Below, in pieces: positions 36,157-45,028 of a stretch of DNA of 64,000 bases. This DNA is from Methanothrix sp. GTDB lineage: Archaea; Halobacteriota; Methanosarcinia; Methanotrichales; Methanotrichaceae. The notes under the pieces were generated by a model. It made no database searches. It saw nothing but the letters and a program-made list of their open reading frames with translations, and had not been told where the DNA came from. Position 1 is the first letter of the stretch, and every line of letters starts with the position of its first letter. Both the position numbers and the translations under genes were made by a program. The DNA is taken from contig NZ_JADJJX010000001.1 in the NCBI RefSeq assembly GCF_016706325.1, positions 620,001-684,000 on the forward strand, written 5' to 3'.

Positions 36157-37818
36157 CTATTCCCTGCCTGCGGGCCCCAGGTTGAAGACGATTGTCTTGA
36201 GAGCAGTCAGCTCATCGATGCTGTAGCCTATCCCCTCCCGCCCGACTCCTGAGTCCTTCTTGCCGCCGAATGGGAAGTAGCCCACCCCGTGAGAGGGGCA
36301 GTCGTTGACAGTCACCTCGCCGCACTCCAGCGCCCTGGCCACCCGCCACATGCTATGGAGGTTCTCTGTGAATACTGCCGACTCCAGGCCATACCTTGAC
36401 CCCAGGGCAAAGCCCAGGGCATCGCCCTCATCCTTGCAGCGGATGACCACTGCCAAAGGCCCGAAGATCTCCTCCCTGGCCGCTGCAGCCTCCTTGGGGA
36501 CATGATCAAGTACAGTCGGCTCAAAATAGGCATCATGATGCTCGCCGCCCAATAAGAGCCTGGCTCCCTTCTCCGTCGCATCTTTGACCAGATCGCTTAT
36601 CCTCTCCGCCGCCCGGGAATCGATCAGGGGGCCTATGCTCACAGAGCTGTCCCTGGGGTCGCCAAGCTCCCACCCCTCCGCCTCGGCAACCATCCTCTCC
36701 ACAAGCTCATCCGCTATCCCCTCCACAGCCAGGATGGCGCTCACGGCATCACACCTCTGCCCGGAGAACTTCAGCGATCCATAAACGCACCTTCTGGCAG
36801 CCAGATCGAGATTTGCATCCTCCAGGACAATGGCGTAGGCCTTTCCGCCCAGCTCCAGGTGAAGCCGTTTAAATCCAGCCTTCCCTGCTATCTCTTTCCC
36901 GATGGGCGTGCTCCCGGTGAAGTTGATCATATCCACATCATCGCTCTCGACGAGTGCATCGCCCGCTTCCGATCCCTTGCCCGTGACCAGGTTCAAGCTG
37001 CCCTCCGGGACCCCCGCCATCTGCAGAATTCTTGTCAGCATAGTGGCCGAGATCGGGTTGGTGCTCGACGGCTTTACGACCACAGAGTTTCCTGCCAAGA
37101 GGGCCGGCACAACCTTTGTTGCGGCTATGAAGAGAGGATAGTTGAAGGGAACTATGGCCGCTACAACTCCCAGGGGTTCACGGATGACAAGAGACATCTT
37201 CTCTTCTGTCCCCTTATTCCAATCCCCTGGTATCCAGTCGCCATAAAAGCGGCCCGCCTCCTGGCGGGTGAATTCCAGCCTTCGCACTGTGGCCTCGAAC
37301 TCTCCCTGAGCATCGGATCTTGTCTTCCCGGCCTCAAGCTGCAGAGCATGCAAAAACTCCTCCTGGTGCTCTTTTAACATCTGCGCTGCCATCCTGAAGA
37401 TCTCCATCCTCTCCCAGCCGGGCATCTCCCTTATTCCTCTGCTCCTTTTTGCTGAGCGGCAGGCGAGCTGCACATCGCTCGCATGCAAAAACTCCTCCTG
37501 GTGCTCTTTTAACATCTGCGCTGCTATCCTGAAGATCTCCATCCTCTCCCAGCCGGGCATCTCCCTTATTCCTCTGCTCCTTTTTGCTGAGCGGCAGGCG
37601 AGCTGCACATCGCTCTTTGTTCCTGCCTGGGCTCTTGCTATGCTGCTGCCGTTTATAGGAGTGCGGACAGCAAAGGCCTCATCCCGCTCGCTCTCCCTCC
37701 AGGCGCCATCGATCAGCATCCTGAAGGTGGGCAGGCCGCCGGCCATCTCATAGATTCCATCAAAGGCAGAGCTCAGCCTCAGGTCAAGATCATCTCCATC
37801 TGTCTTCATCTCTGGCAT
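36157..37818 (-). CDS. Aldehyde dehydrogenase (GAPN-like) with internal 45-residue duplication
   Basis: 553 residues; about 508 without the duplication. NAD(P)-binding VVKPSSTNP and FTGSTPIG, catalytic Glu in LELGGKA and catalytic Cys in FSGQRCDA place it near archaeal non-phosphorylating glyceraldehyde-3-phosphate or lactaldehyde dehydrogenases. The segment from SDVQLACRSAK to EEFLHA occurs twice in tandem in frame. An ATG at 37818 has a strong GGAGGATGGTGAT before it, and a TATA-like aaaatatat near 37858-37866 excludes the ATG at 37872. Activity with the insertion is uncertain. Confidence 0.85.
   Translation of the reverse strand: MPEMKTDGDDLDLRLSSAFDGIYEMAGGLPTFRMLIDGAWRESERDEAFAVRTPINGSSIARAQAGTKSDVQLACRSAKRSRGIREMPGWERMEIFRIAAQMLKEHQEEFLHASDVQLACRSAKRSRGIREMPGWERMEIFRMAAQMLKEHQEEFLHALQLEAGKTRSDAQGEFEATVRRLEFTRQEAGRFYGDWIPGDWNKGTEEKMSLVIREPLGVVAAIVPFNYPLFIAATKVVPALLAGNSVVVKPSSTNPISATMLTRILQMAGVPEGSLNLVTGKGSEAGDALVESDDVDMINFTGSTPIGKEIAGKAGFKRLHLELGGKAYAIVLEDANLDLAARRCVYGSLKFSGQRCDAVSAILAVEGIADELVERMVAEAEGWELGDPRDSSVSIGPLIDSRAAERISDLVKDATEKGARLLLGGEHHDAYFEPTVLDHVPKEAAAAREEIFGPLAVVIRCKDEGDALGFALGSRYGLESAVFTENLHSMWRVARALECGEVTVNDCPSHGVGYFPFGGKKDSGVGREGIGYSIDELTALKTIVFNLGPAGRE
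37346..37615 (-). repeat. 135-bp exact tandem duplication inside the aldehyde dehydrogenase gene
   Basis: 37346-37480 and 37481-37615 are identical except for one base (gctgccatc/gctgctatc), which changes Met to Ile. 135 bases is 45 codons, so the frame is kept. Confidence 0.92.
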
Positions 37819-38031
37819 ATCACCATCCTCCAAGACTTCATCCTCTGGGCGCCATATATTTTTGGCCCTCAACTTAGCTGTGCGGCTGATACACTGCCTG
37901 GAATCTTCCTGTGCTCTGGCCTATTTCGGGCTGGTGCTTCTTCCTTTCCTGGATCATCCCTTCACGACCACAGAAAGCTTTATCTCATTTTATGGTCCAC
38001 TGCCTTAGTTCAGTTCCGGAGAGTTGGATAG

Positions 38032-39324
38032 ATGGGCACAGAGAACGATCTAGAGAAGTGCGGAGCGATTGAGGTTGCAGAGCTGCTCTTGACGGCAGAT
38101 CTGTACAACCGCAAAGAGAATCTGACAGAGGATGATCTGCCACCCAGTATTCGCAAGCATTACTTCGATGCAGATACAAAGAGCGTAAAGCGTCCGATTT
38201 ATGTGACCAGCAGCGATGTGCGAGAGATCTATGGCATAGAGAACGTCAAAGCAGTCATCAAGGATCTGAGCTTTATCTCCTTTGAGGAGTTCGGGTCGCA
38301 GCTAAGGCTTACTGTATTTGATGTCGCCGCCAGATGGTTTGCCAATCAGAAGGATCTGGCCAGGATCAGATCCAATCCCACCCTTGCCTTCTTTTATGAG
38401 AACTATGACTCCATTGGGGTGAGCTACTCCGAGGCCAGACAGGACAACAAGCCCCTCTCTGCAGACCGGGAATGGATAAATGCCCGCATAAAGGAGCTGT
38501 GCAGGGATGAAAAGGAGGCAGATGAGGTCCTCAAGCTGGCCTATATAAAAGCGCCAGAGGATGTGAGAGACAGCATCTCTGGCTTGATACTGACCGAGGA
38601 GCAGAAGACGGAGATCGAGAAGACGGGCAAGGCGCTGGAGAACAGGGAATACCTCCGCCAGATAGGCCTGTATGAGATCGGCAAGCTCCTCTTCATCGGC
38701 CCGCCGGGAACGGGAAAGACCTCCACCGCCCGGGCGCTTTCCAGCTGGTTTTCCCTCCCCATAGTGGAGGTCCGCCTATCCATGATCACCAGCCAGTACC
38801 TGGGGGAGACCTCCAAGAACATAGACAAGGTATTCGAGCTGGCCAAAAGGCTCAGCCCCTGCATACTTTTTATTGATGAGTTCGATTTCGTGGCCAAGAC
38901 CAGGACCTCAGATGAGCATGGCGCCATGAAAAGGGCAGTCAACACCCTGCTCAAGGCCATAGATGAGATCAATCTGGTCGAGCATGGCGTCCTTCTCTTG
39001 GCAGCCACAAACCATCCCCAACTGCTGGATTATGCCGCCTGGAGAAGGTTTGATAAGGTGCTCAACTTCCCCCTGCCCGATCTGGATACGAGAAAGAGGA
39101 TCCTGGAGAAGATCCTCGAGCCCATAAACGCCAATGTGGATACTGCAACCCTGGCGGAGATGACCGACGGCTACTCGGGCTCCGACCTGCGGCTGGTGAT
39201 CAGAGAGGCGGTGCTCAATGCCCTGCTGGAGAACAGAAGAGAGCTATGCCAGCAGGATCTCCTCAACTCCATCGATGACTTCCGCCAGAGGATCTCTGAC
39301 TACAAGCGGAGCATCTCCTCATGA
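38032..39324 (+). CDS. AAA-type ATPase
   Basis: 430 residues. About 190 N-terminal residues without recognised domain, then an AAA module: Walker A GPPGTGKTSTA near residue 223, Walker B ILFIDEFDFVAK near 278, and the second region of homology LLAATNHPQLLDYAAWRRFD with the arginine finger. C-terminal helical lid GYSGSDLRLVIREAV. It resembles CDC48/FtsH-like and SpoVK-like unfoldases; the substrate is unknown. ATGA overlap with the next gene suggests a functional link. Confidence 0.8.
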   Translation: MGTENDLEKCGAIEVAELLLTADLYNRKENLTEDDLPPSIRKHYFDADTKSVKRPIYVTSSDVREIYGIENVKAVIKDLSFISFEEFGSQLRLTVFDVAARWFANQKDLARIRSNPTLAFFYENYDSIGVSYSEARQDNKPLSADREWINARIKELCRDEKEADEVLKLAYIKAPEDVRDSISGLILTEEQKTEIEKTGKALENREYLRQIGLYEIGKLLFIGPPGTGKTSTARALSSWFSLPIVEVRLSMITSQYLGETSKNIDKVFELAKRLSPCILFIDEFDFVAKTRTSDEHGAMKRAVNTLLKAIDEINLVEHGVLLLAATNHPQLLDYAAWRRFDKVLNFPLPDLDTRKRILEKILEPINANVDTATLAEMTDGYSGSDLRLVIREAVLNALLENRRELCQQDLLNSIDDFRQRISDYKRSISS

Positions 39325-40064
39325 AGATCACCCTTCTGGGCACAGGCGATGCTATAGGCACTCCCAAGATAGGCTGCAAGTGTCCGGCCTGCATGGATGC
39401 CCTGCGGGGGGGACGCAGCCGGAGGATGAGGTTCTCCGTCCTCATCGAGTCGGATGAGGATGATGGCCGGGTGCTGGTGGACACCAGCCCGGACCTGCGC
39501 TGGCAGCTATTGAAGAAGGATATAGCAAGCGTGGACGGTGTGATCTGGACCCATGCCCATTATGATCATTATGCGGGCTTTGGGGATTTCCACCGGGTGC
39601 AAAGCCACGTGGATGTCTATGCCCTGAAGGATACAATGGACTATATCCTCAACTATCTCTATTTCCTGGCCCCCGTGCGCCATGATGTCATAGCCGGGCA
39701 GCCCTTTGAGATCGCAGGAATGAAGTTCACCCTCTTCGAGGTCAACCACCCTCCAATAGAGACCGCTGGAGTACGGATAGACGACGGCCGCAAGGTGGTG
39801 ATCATCACCAGCGATACCAAGATGGAGATCCCGGAAAAGAGCCTGGAGCTGATGAGAGATGCCGATCTGATGCTAGCCGATGCCATCACCCCTCCCGGCT
39901 ATACCATCAGCAAGCACATGACGGCGGATGAGGCCATAGAGCTGGCAGAGAGGCTGGGGACGAAGAGGCTGATTCTCACCCATTTGAGCCATCTGTACCC
40001 ACCTCATGAGGAGGCTCTGAAGAGGTGGCCTCTGGGGCACGATATGATGGAGATAGTATTATAA
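39321..40064 (+). CDS. Metallo-beta-lactamase fold hydrolase, PhnP-like
   Basis: 247 residues. LLGTGDAIGTPKIGCKCPAC at the N-terminus, with the paired cysteines typical of PhnP/PqqB-like members, the zinc motif THAHYDHYAG (HxHxDH), further His in FEVNHPP and LTHLSH, and Asp in IITSDTK. PhnP-like enzymes are phosphodiesterases acting on cyclic phosphates; the substrate here is not known. It is coupled to the AAA ATPase gene. It converges with the aminotransferase gene, and a T-rich spacer (40068-40082) may end both transcripts. Confidence 0.8.
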   Translation: MKITLLGTGDAIGTPKIGCKCPACMDALRGGRSRRMRFSVLIESDEDDGRVLVDTSPDLRWQLLKKDIASVDGVIWTHAHYDHYAGFGDFHRVQSHVDVYALKDTMDYILNYLYFLAPVRHDVIAGQPFEIAGMKFTLFEVNHPPIETAGVRIDDGRKVVIITSDTKMEIPEKSLELMRDADLMLADAITPPGYTISKHMTADEAIELAERLGTKRLILTHLSHLYPPHEEALKRWPLGHDMMEIVL

Positions 40065-40109
40065 AAAAGTTGGGTTTTTTTATGGAATAAATTCCCTGCC
40101 CAAAGAGCA

Positions 40110-41255
40110 TCAGCTCTCCAGCACCCTGCTCATCGCCTCCACCCCTGCGCCGCAGGCGGACAGCTTGCCCTCTTTGAGCAGAATCAGCTCCAGGGTCTGA
40201 ATGGTCCTCAGTAGATCGCCATTGGAGCATACCCCCATGGTGCCGATGCGGAAGATCTTGCCCTTGAGCTGCTCTTGCCCCCCGGAGACTATGACCCCTT
40301 TCTTCTTCATGCCCCCGCGCAGCCTGTCGTCCGATACGCCCGCGGGCATCTTCATGGCGGTCACAGTATTGGAGTAATGAGAGTGCTCATTGGTCTGGGG
40401 GAAGAGCTCTATATCCAGCGCCCTGGCAGCTGAGCGAACCGACTCCGCCTGCTTTGCTGCTCGCGCCCTCCGGGCAGCAAACCCCTCCTCCGCCGCCATA
40501 TGCAATGCCTCCTGCATGGCGAAGAACAGGGGAACTGCGGGGGTGAATGGGGTCTGAGCGGGGTCCTTTCGCGCGCTCTTCAGATGGGCCTTCAGATCGG
40601 CATAGTAGCTGGCGCTCTGGGGCAGGAGGCTCTCCTCCGCTCTGGGAGATACTGAGACCACTGCCAGGCCAGGGGGCACAGCCAGGGCCTTCTGCGAGCC
40701 GGTGACGGCGATATCGACATTCCACTCGTCTGTGGGGAACTCATTGCCCCCGATGGAGGATATGCCATCCACAATGAAGACAGCATCATGCTTCTTTGCC
40801 AGCCTTCCCACCTCCTTTGCCGGATTGGTGAGGCCCACAGAGGTCTCATTATGGACCATGGCCACAGCTTTGGCCCCCTCTTCCAGGGCGGCTGCAACTC
40901 GATCCAGATCGAAGGGCATGCCCCAATCGAATCTCACGGGAATGGACTGGCCATACCTCTCGCCGATCTCAGTGAAGCGCTCACCGAACTTGCCATTGGA
41001 TATGGTGACTATCTTATCCTCATGACCGATGATCCCGGCTACAGCAGCATCCATGCCTAAAGTCCCGCTGCCCGTCATTATCGCGATCTGGTTTCTGGTC
41101 TCAAAGAATTCTCCAAGCAGCTGCATGCACTCGCTGTAAATAGCTCCGAACTCAGCGCTCCTGTGGCTGATCATTGGCTTGGACATAGCTCGCAGCACGC
41201 GAGGCGCGACCTTGACCGGCCCTGGAATCATGAGCAAAGTATCCTCTATATCCAT
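40110..41255 (-). CDS. Class V aminotransferase (alanine-glyoxylate/serine-pyruvate type)
   Basis: 381 residues, PLP fold type I: MIPGPVKVAPRVLRAMSKP at the start, SHRSAEFGAIY, VDGISSIGG with the PLP-binding Asp, TGSQKALAVPPGL with the PLP Lys, and HYSNTVTAMKMP near the C-terminus. It probably interconverts alanine/glyoxylate/serine; methanogen homologues may act in phosphoserine-like or glyoxylate metabolism. Start at ATG 41255, after aaggga; ATG 41273 is an alternative. Followed upstream by rnhB on the same strand. Confidence 0.82.
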   Translation of the reverse strand: MDIEDTLLMIPGPVKVAPRVLRAMSKPMISHRSAEFGAIYSECMQLLGEFFETRNQIAIMTGSGTLGMDAAVAGIIGHEDKIVTISNGKFGERFTEIGERYGQSIPVRFDWGMPFDLDRVAAALEEGAKAVAMVHNETSVGLTNPAKEVGRLAKKHDAVFIVDGISSIGGNEFPTDEWNVDIAVTGSQKALAVPPGLAVVSVSPRAEESLLPQSASYYADLKAHLKSARKDPAQTPFTPAVPLFFAMQEALHMAAEEGFAARRARAAKQAESVRSAARALDIELFPQTNEHSHYSNTVTAMKMPAGVSDDRLRGGMKKKGVIVSGGQEQLKGKIFRIGTMGVCSNGDLLRTIQTLELILLKEGKLSACGAGVEAMSRVLES

Positions 41256-41289
41256 TTGATCCCTTCTTAGCATCCTGATTTCAGGCAGC

Positions 41290-41922
41290 CTATATAAAAC
41301 TAGCTTTGATGCGCTGCGCCGTTGACCAGCTATGCCTGGCGCAGGAGGGGAGCTCCTTATTCTCCCTCACCCATCCGGAGAGAAAAGCGATGGTATCGCG
41401 ATCATGGGGATATCCACTTCCTATGGTGCACTGCATCTTCTGCTCCAGCTCCCGCATGGACTGATCCCGGCGCACCTTGGCCAGAATTGAGGCCGCAGAG
41501 ACGACCCGATGCCTCTGATCTGCCCTGTGCTCTGCGATCAGATCCATGCTGCTCTTGCAGCGGTTGCGAACTGCACGGGCAAACCTCTCCGCATTGACAT
41601 CGGAGGCATCGAGCACGCCCCTGTCGGCATGGAGCCTTTCCACCACCTGGGAGAAGCTCCTCACCATGATCTCATTCATGGTCATGACCTGGCGAAGTTC
41701 ATCTATCACCTCCGGCCTGACCTCCAGGATGTATTGATCTGTGGCAATGGAGGTGATCTTTCTCGCCAGAGACTCCCTCTTCACTGAGGAGAGCATCTTG
41801 GAGTCCCTCACCCCCAGGGCAGCCAGGTCGAAGAGCCTCTCCTCCTCGATCACCAGGCCGGCGACGAACATGGAGCCGATCACCGGCCCCTTTCCTGCCT
41901 CATCTGCACCCATCAGCAGCAT
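41290..41922 (-). CDS. rnhB: Ribonuclease HII
   Basis: 210 residues. MLLMGADEAGKGPVIG holds the DEAGxGP motif with the first two catalytic acids; another Asp lies in VLDASDVN and one in LIAEHRAD. HRVVSAASILAKVRRD and GSGYPHDRDT are typical. It cleaves RNA in RNA/DNA hybrids and removes misincorporated ribonucleotides. Confidence 0.92.
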   Translation of the reverse strand: MLLMGADEAGKGPVIGSMFVAGLVIEEERLFDLAALGVRDSKMLSSVKRESLARKITSIATDQYILEVRPEVIDELRQVMTMNEIMVRSFSQVVERLHADRGVLDASDVNAERFARAVRNRCKSSMDLIAEHRADQRHRVVSAASILAKVRRDQSMRELEQKMQCTIGSGYPHDRDTIAFLSGWVRENKELPSCARHSWSTAQRIKASFI

Positions 41923-42044
41923 AAGAGTTGATTGCGCTGCTGATACATTAAGTAAGCGAATCTGACGAAGATGGACTCTGCAAGCAGGGCTCCTGCGCGC
42001 AAGGCTTATAAGCTAGGATAAATCAGTGAGTATGTCCAATATGC

Positions 42045-42119
42045 AGCGGGGTAGGGTAGTCAGGATATCCCGACGGGCTCATAACCCGTAGACCAGTAGT
42101 TCAAATCTACTCCCCGCTA
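42045..42119 (+). tRNA. tRNA-Met (CAT), initiator type
   Basis: Acceptor AGCGGGG/CCCCGCT with discriminator A, anticodon stem ACGGG/CCCGT and loop CTCATAA. The A1:U72 pair and three consecutive G:C pairs at the base of the anticodon stem are features of archaeal initiator tRNAs. A TATA-like gcttataagc (42004-42013) lies about 35 bases upstream. Confidence 0.9.
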
Positions 42120-42204
42120 TAAATTTTTTCTCAATTATCGCCAATCGCGATATATCCCTGGTAGGAGCGCTGCAGCAGGGAGATCCTCCCCCCGAGGATG
42201 GCAA

Positions 42205-42486
42205 ATGATAGATAATATAATGATTACATCATTGATCACTGTAATGACAGCATCAATGGTCGCAGCAATGATAGCATCATCGATAGCTATAATGATGGCT
42301 TCATCGATAGCTGTAATGATGGCATCATCGATAGCTGTAATGATGGCATCATCGATAGCTGTAATGATGGCATCATCGATAGCTGTAATGATGGCATCAT
42401 CGATAGCTGTAATGATGGCATCATTGAATGCTGATTTCAGATTGGTCTTCCCAGATGATCTCTATCCATTTACCAGTTATGAATAA
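42205..42486 (+). CDS. Doubtful ORF of octapeptide repeats
   Basis: 93 codons. A gaggat precedes the ATG by seven bases. The product would be a repeat of ASSIAVMM, hydrophobic throughout, with an unrelated 20-residue end. As the repeat unit is 24 bases, a long open frame is expected by chance, so coding is uncertain. If real, it would be a membrane-embedded or aggregating peptide. Confidence 0.25.
   Translation: MIDNIMITSLITVMTASMVAAMIASSIAIMMASSIAVMMASSIAVMMASSIAVMMASSIAVMMASSIAVMMASLNADFRLVFPDDLYPFTSYE
42226..42441. repeat. 24-bp minisatellite (6 near-exact plus degenerate units)
   Basis: Unit gcatcatcgatagctgtaatgatg. Near-exact copies start at 42274, 42298, 42322, 42346, 42370 and 42394; degenerate units flank at 42226, 42250 and 42418. 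Each unit can fold on itself (CATCAT with ATGATG). There are no spacers, so it is not a CRISPR array. It lies between initiator tRNA-Met and a secreted-protein gene. The following 200 bases to 42688 are AT-rich and hold the promoter of that gene. Confidence 0.9.
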
Positions 42487-42688
42487 TCAGAGATCTATCG
42501 CCATCCGTCATTGAATTTTTAAAATGATCTGAATTGATAGATCACTTTTAAAAATAAATATGAATATCAGTGGCAGAAAACGTATAAATATCATAGATCC
42601 AACTATTCTAATGCCTAGCTTTAACGGGCAAAATAGATATACATGGAATTAACCGTACCCGATGAGATCAATATTTGGAGGATGAAAT

Positions 42689-43480
42689 ATGAAAATCAAC
42701 TGGCTATCATCAGCCCTGATGGCATTCATTCTATTTGCATGTCTTCTAGGAGCTAATGCAGCGGAACCGGTGGCATTAAGCGGCTATCAAGGCAGTGCAG
42801 TTATCGACTTTGAAAACTCTGCCCTGTACAATGATTTTTATGGATCCACCATGGGCGTAGCGCCAGCCACTCTGCTCAGTGCTCCCGTCCAGGTTGATCT
42901 GACTGGCAAGGCACCAGCATATGTGTATTTCGGCACGGCTATGCAGAAGGTCGACTATTCCACCTATCAACCAGCTGCTGTGGGCAACTCCCTGTGGCTT
43001 GCTGGAGCAACTAGCTGGTCGCAGTATGCTGTGGTCCCCCAGGGATCAATGGTGAATCTTCTGGCCATCTCCAGCAAGGAGGGACAGGGAACCTTCATCG
43101 TATACCATCCCAGCGGTCAGAGATATGAGTTCAACTACTTCCTCTTCCCCGCCAGCCAGCTCCGGCTTTATGCAGACAAGCCTGGCAGATACCAGATCTC
43201 CTTCATCGTAGATGGAATGGCCAGCAATACAGTGAATGTGGATGTATTGAGCACTGTAACTGCCACAAAAGCACCGGCGGGCATAACCACTGTAACCAGC
43301 CCCGATTATCTGGGATCTGTCTATGGCGTTCCCAAGACCAGCTTCGGCCCTCAGGCCGGTTTGGATAACAAGGCGGCATTAAAGGAGTATCAGAAGCTGA
43401 TCAATAGTGAGTACTGGAGCAGTGCGGATAACGACATCGCCTGGGCAATTGGAATAGATAGATGGCTGAATGCAGCCTGA
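42689..43480 (+). CDS. Secreted protein, unknown (envelope candidate)
   Basis: 263 residues. A clear signal peptide (SALMAFILFACLLGANA) is followed by an all-beta-looking Tyr/Ser/Ala-rich domain without cysteines, and a helical end (KAALKEYQKLINSEYW). No membrane anchor is seen. GGAGGATGAAAT precedes the ATG, and an AT-rich upstream region suggests strong expression. An abundant surface or sheath component is possible but unproven. I recognise no family. Confidence 0.7.
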   Translation: MKINWLSSALMAFILFACLLGANAAEPVALSGYQGSAVIDFENSALYNDFYGSTMGVAPATLLSAPVQVDLTGKAPAYVYFGTAMQKVDYSTYQPAAVGNSLWLAGATSWSQYAVVPQGSMVNLLAISSKEGQGTFIVYHPSGQRYEFNYFLFPASQLRLYADKPGRYQISFIVDGMASNTVNVDVLSTVTATKAPAGITTVTSPDYLGSVYGVPKTSFGPQAGLDNKAALKEYQKLINSEYWSSADNDIAWAIGIDRWLNAA

Positions 43481-43582
43481 GCAGCATTGAGTGATGAGAA
43501 TCACATCCTTTTTTATTTTTAAAATATTTTAACAGTAATGGCATTTATATCTGCCCAAAACTATTCAGACCATTTCAAAGCA

Positions 43583-43616
43583 TTTAAATAAAGACGGGAT
43601 GCATCATCGATGTACA
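43583..43616 (+). promoter_or_regulatory. trpB2 promoter with TRP-box-like hexamer
   Basis: TTTAAATA (43583-43590) predicts a start near 43610-43615; TGTACA lies at 43611-43616, again followed by TTA as at the trpD operator. In Methanothermobacter, TrpY also represses trpB2 through TGTACA boxes. Confidence 0.6.
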
Positions 43617-43652
43617 TTAGATTGCATCTCAGCATAGAGATGGAGGTCCCAG

Positions 43653-45005
43653 ATGAAAATCAAGTATTTGCTCGATGAAGAAGAGCTGCCAAAGAGATGG
43701 TACAACGTAGCTGCAGATATGCCAACGCCCCTGAAACATCCTCTGCATCCGGGAACGCTGAAGCCTCTGACCGCCCAGGACATGGAGGCGATCTTTCCCA
43801 AGGCGCTCATCCAGCAGGAGATGAGCACTGAACGCTGGATAGAGATACCAGAAAGGGTAAGGGATATCCTCCGCCTCTGGAGGCCCACCCCCCTCTATCG
43901 AGCCGCCTCCCTGGAAGAGAAGCTCAAGACCCCTGCCAAGATCTATTACAAGTATGAGGGGGTGAGCCCCGCGGGCAGCCATAAACCCAATACTGCTATC
44001 CCCCAGGCCTACTACAATATGAAAGAGGGGATAGAGAGGCTGGCAACTGAGACCGGAGCCGGCCAGTGGGGTTCAGCCCTCAGCCTGGCCACCTGCCTGT
44101 TCGACATGAAGTGTACTGTCTACATGGTAAGATCGAGCTTTGATAGCAAGCCCTATCGCAAGAGCGCCATGCGAGTCTGGGGTGCAGAATGCCTCTCCAG
44201 CCCCTCGGAGAGGACGAACTACGGCCGGCAGATAAGAGAGAAGATGCCCGACACTCCAGGAAGCCTGGGAATAGCCATCTCCGAGGCGGTGGAGGATGCA
44301 GCAGGCCATGATGATACCAACTATGCCCTGGGATCGGTTCTAAACCATGTCCTCCTCCATCAGACGATAGAAGGGCTTGAGCTGAAAAAGCAGTTCGATC
44401 TGACTGAGGACTATCCCGATGTGATGTTCGGCTGCTGCGGCGGAGGGAGCAATTTCCCGGGGATGGTCTTCCCCTTCATTCCCGATAAGCTCAAGGACAA
44501 AAAGGAGCTGCGAATGGTCGCCTGCGAGCCCACTGCCTGCCCCACCCTCACCAAAGGTCTCTTCGCCTACGATTATGGCGACACAGCAGGCATGGCTCCG
44601 GTGATCATGATGTACACCCTGGGCCATGACTTCATACCACCCGGCATCCATGCTGGAGGGCTGCGCTATCATGGGGATGCACCACTGCTGAGCAACCTGG
44701 TGCATGACGGCCTGATCGAGGCCACAGCTCTGCAGCAGAACGAGGTCTTCGAGGCGGCAACTCTCTTCGCCCGCACCGAGGGCATAATCCCGGCACCGGA
44801 ATCGGCCCATGCCATCAAGCCGGCCATAGATGAGGCCCTCAAGTGCAGGCAGACTGGAGAGGAGAAGGTCATATTCATCTCCCTCAGCGGCCACGGACAC
44901 TTCGACCTGGCATCATATGATGCCTACAATGATGGCAAGCTTGTCGACTACGTCTATCCTGCCGAGCTGGTCCGTCAGTCCCTGGCCAAGCTGCCGAAGC
45001 CCTGA
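43653..45005 (+). CDS. trpB2: Tryptophan synthase beta chain, TrpB2 type
   Basis: 450 residues. The long N-terminal extension (YNVAADMPTPLKHPLHPGT) distinguishes TrpB2 from the 390-residue TrpB1. PLP Lys in SPAGSHKPNTA, phosphate-binding GCCGGGSNFPG and C-terminal SLSGHGHFDL. It condenses indole with serine or O-phosphoserine and often works without TrpA. GGAGGT lies seven bases before ATG. It is the only tryptophan synthase gene in the window; trpA is not seen. Confidence 0.93.
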   Translation: MKIKYLLDEEELPKRWYNVAADMPTPLKHPLHPGTLKPLTAQDMEAIFPKALIQQEMSTERWIEIPERVRDILRLWRPTPLYRAASLEEKLKTPAKIYYKYEGVSPAGSHKPNTAIPQAYYNMKEGIERLATETGAGQWGSALSLATCLFDMKCTVYMVRSSFDSKPYRKSAMRVWGAECLSSPSERTNYGRQIREKMPDTPGSLGIAISEAVEDAAGHDDTNYALGSVLNHVLLHQTIEGLELKKQFDLTEDYPDVMFGCCGGGSNFPGMVFPFIPDKLKDKKELRMVACEPTACPTLTKGLFAYDYGDTAGMAPVIMMYTLGHDFIPPGIHAGGLRYHGDAPLLSNLVHDGLIEATALQQNEVFEAATLFARTEGIIPAPESAHAIKPAIDEALKCRQTGEEKVIFISLSGHGHFDLASYDAYNDGKLVDYVYPAELVRQSLAKLPKP

Positions 45006-45028
45006 TCGAGGATGAAGAGCGAGATAGA

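Noticed and set aside
42226..42441. CRISPR array
   Set aside because: Units follow each other directly without unique spacers, the unit is only 24 bases, and there are no cas genes nearby.
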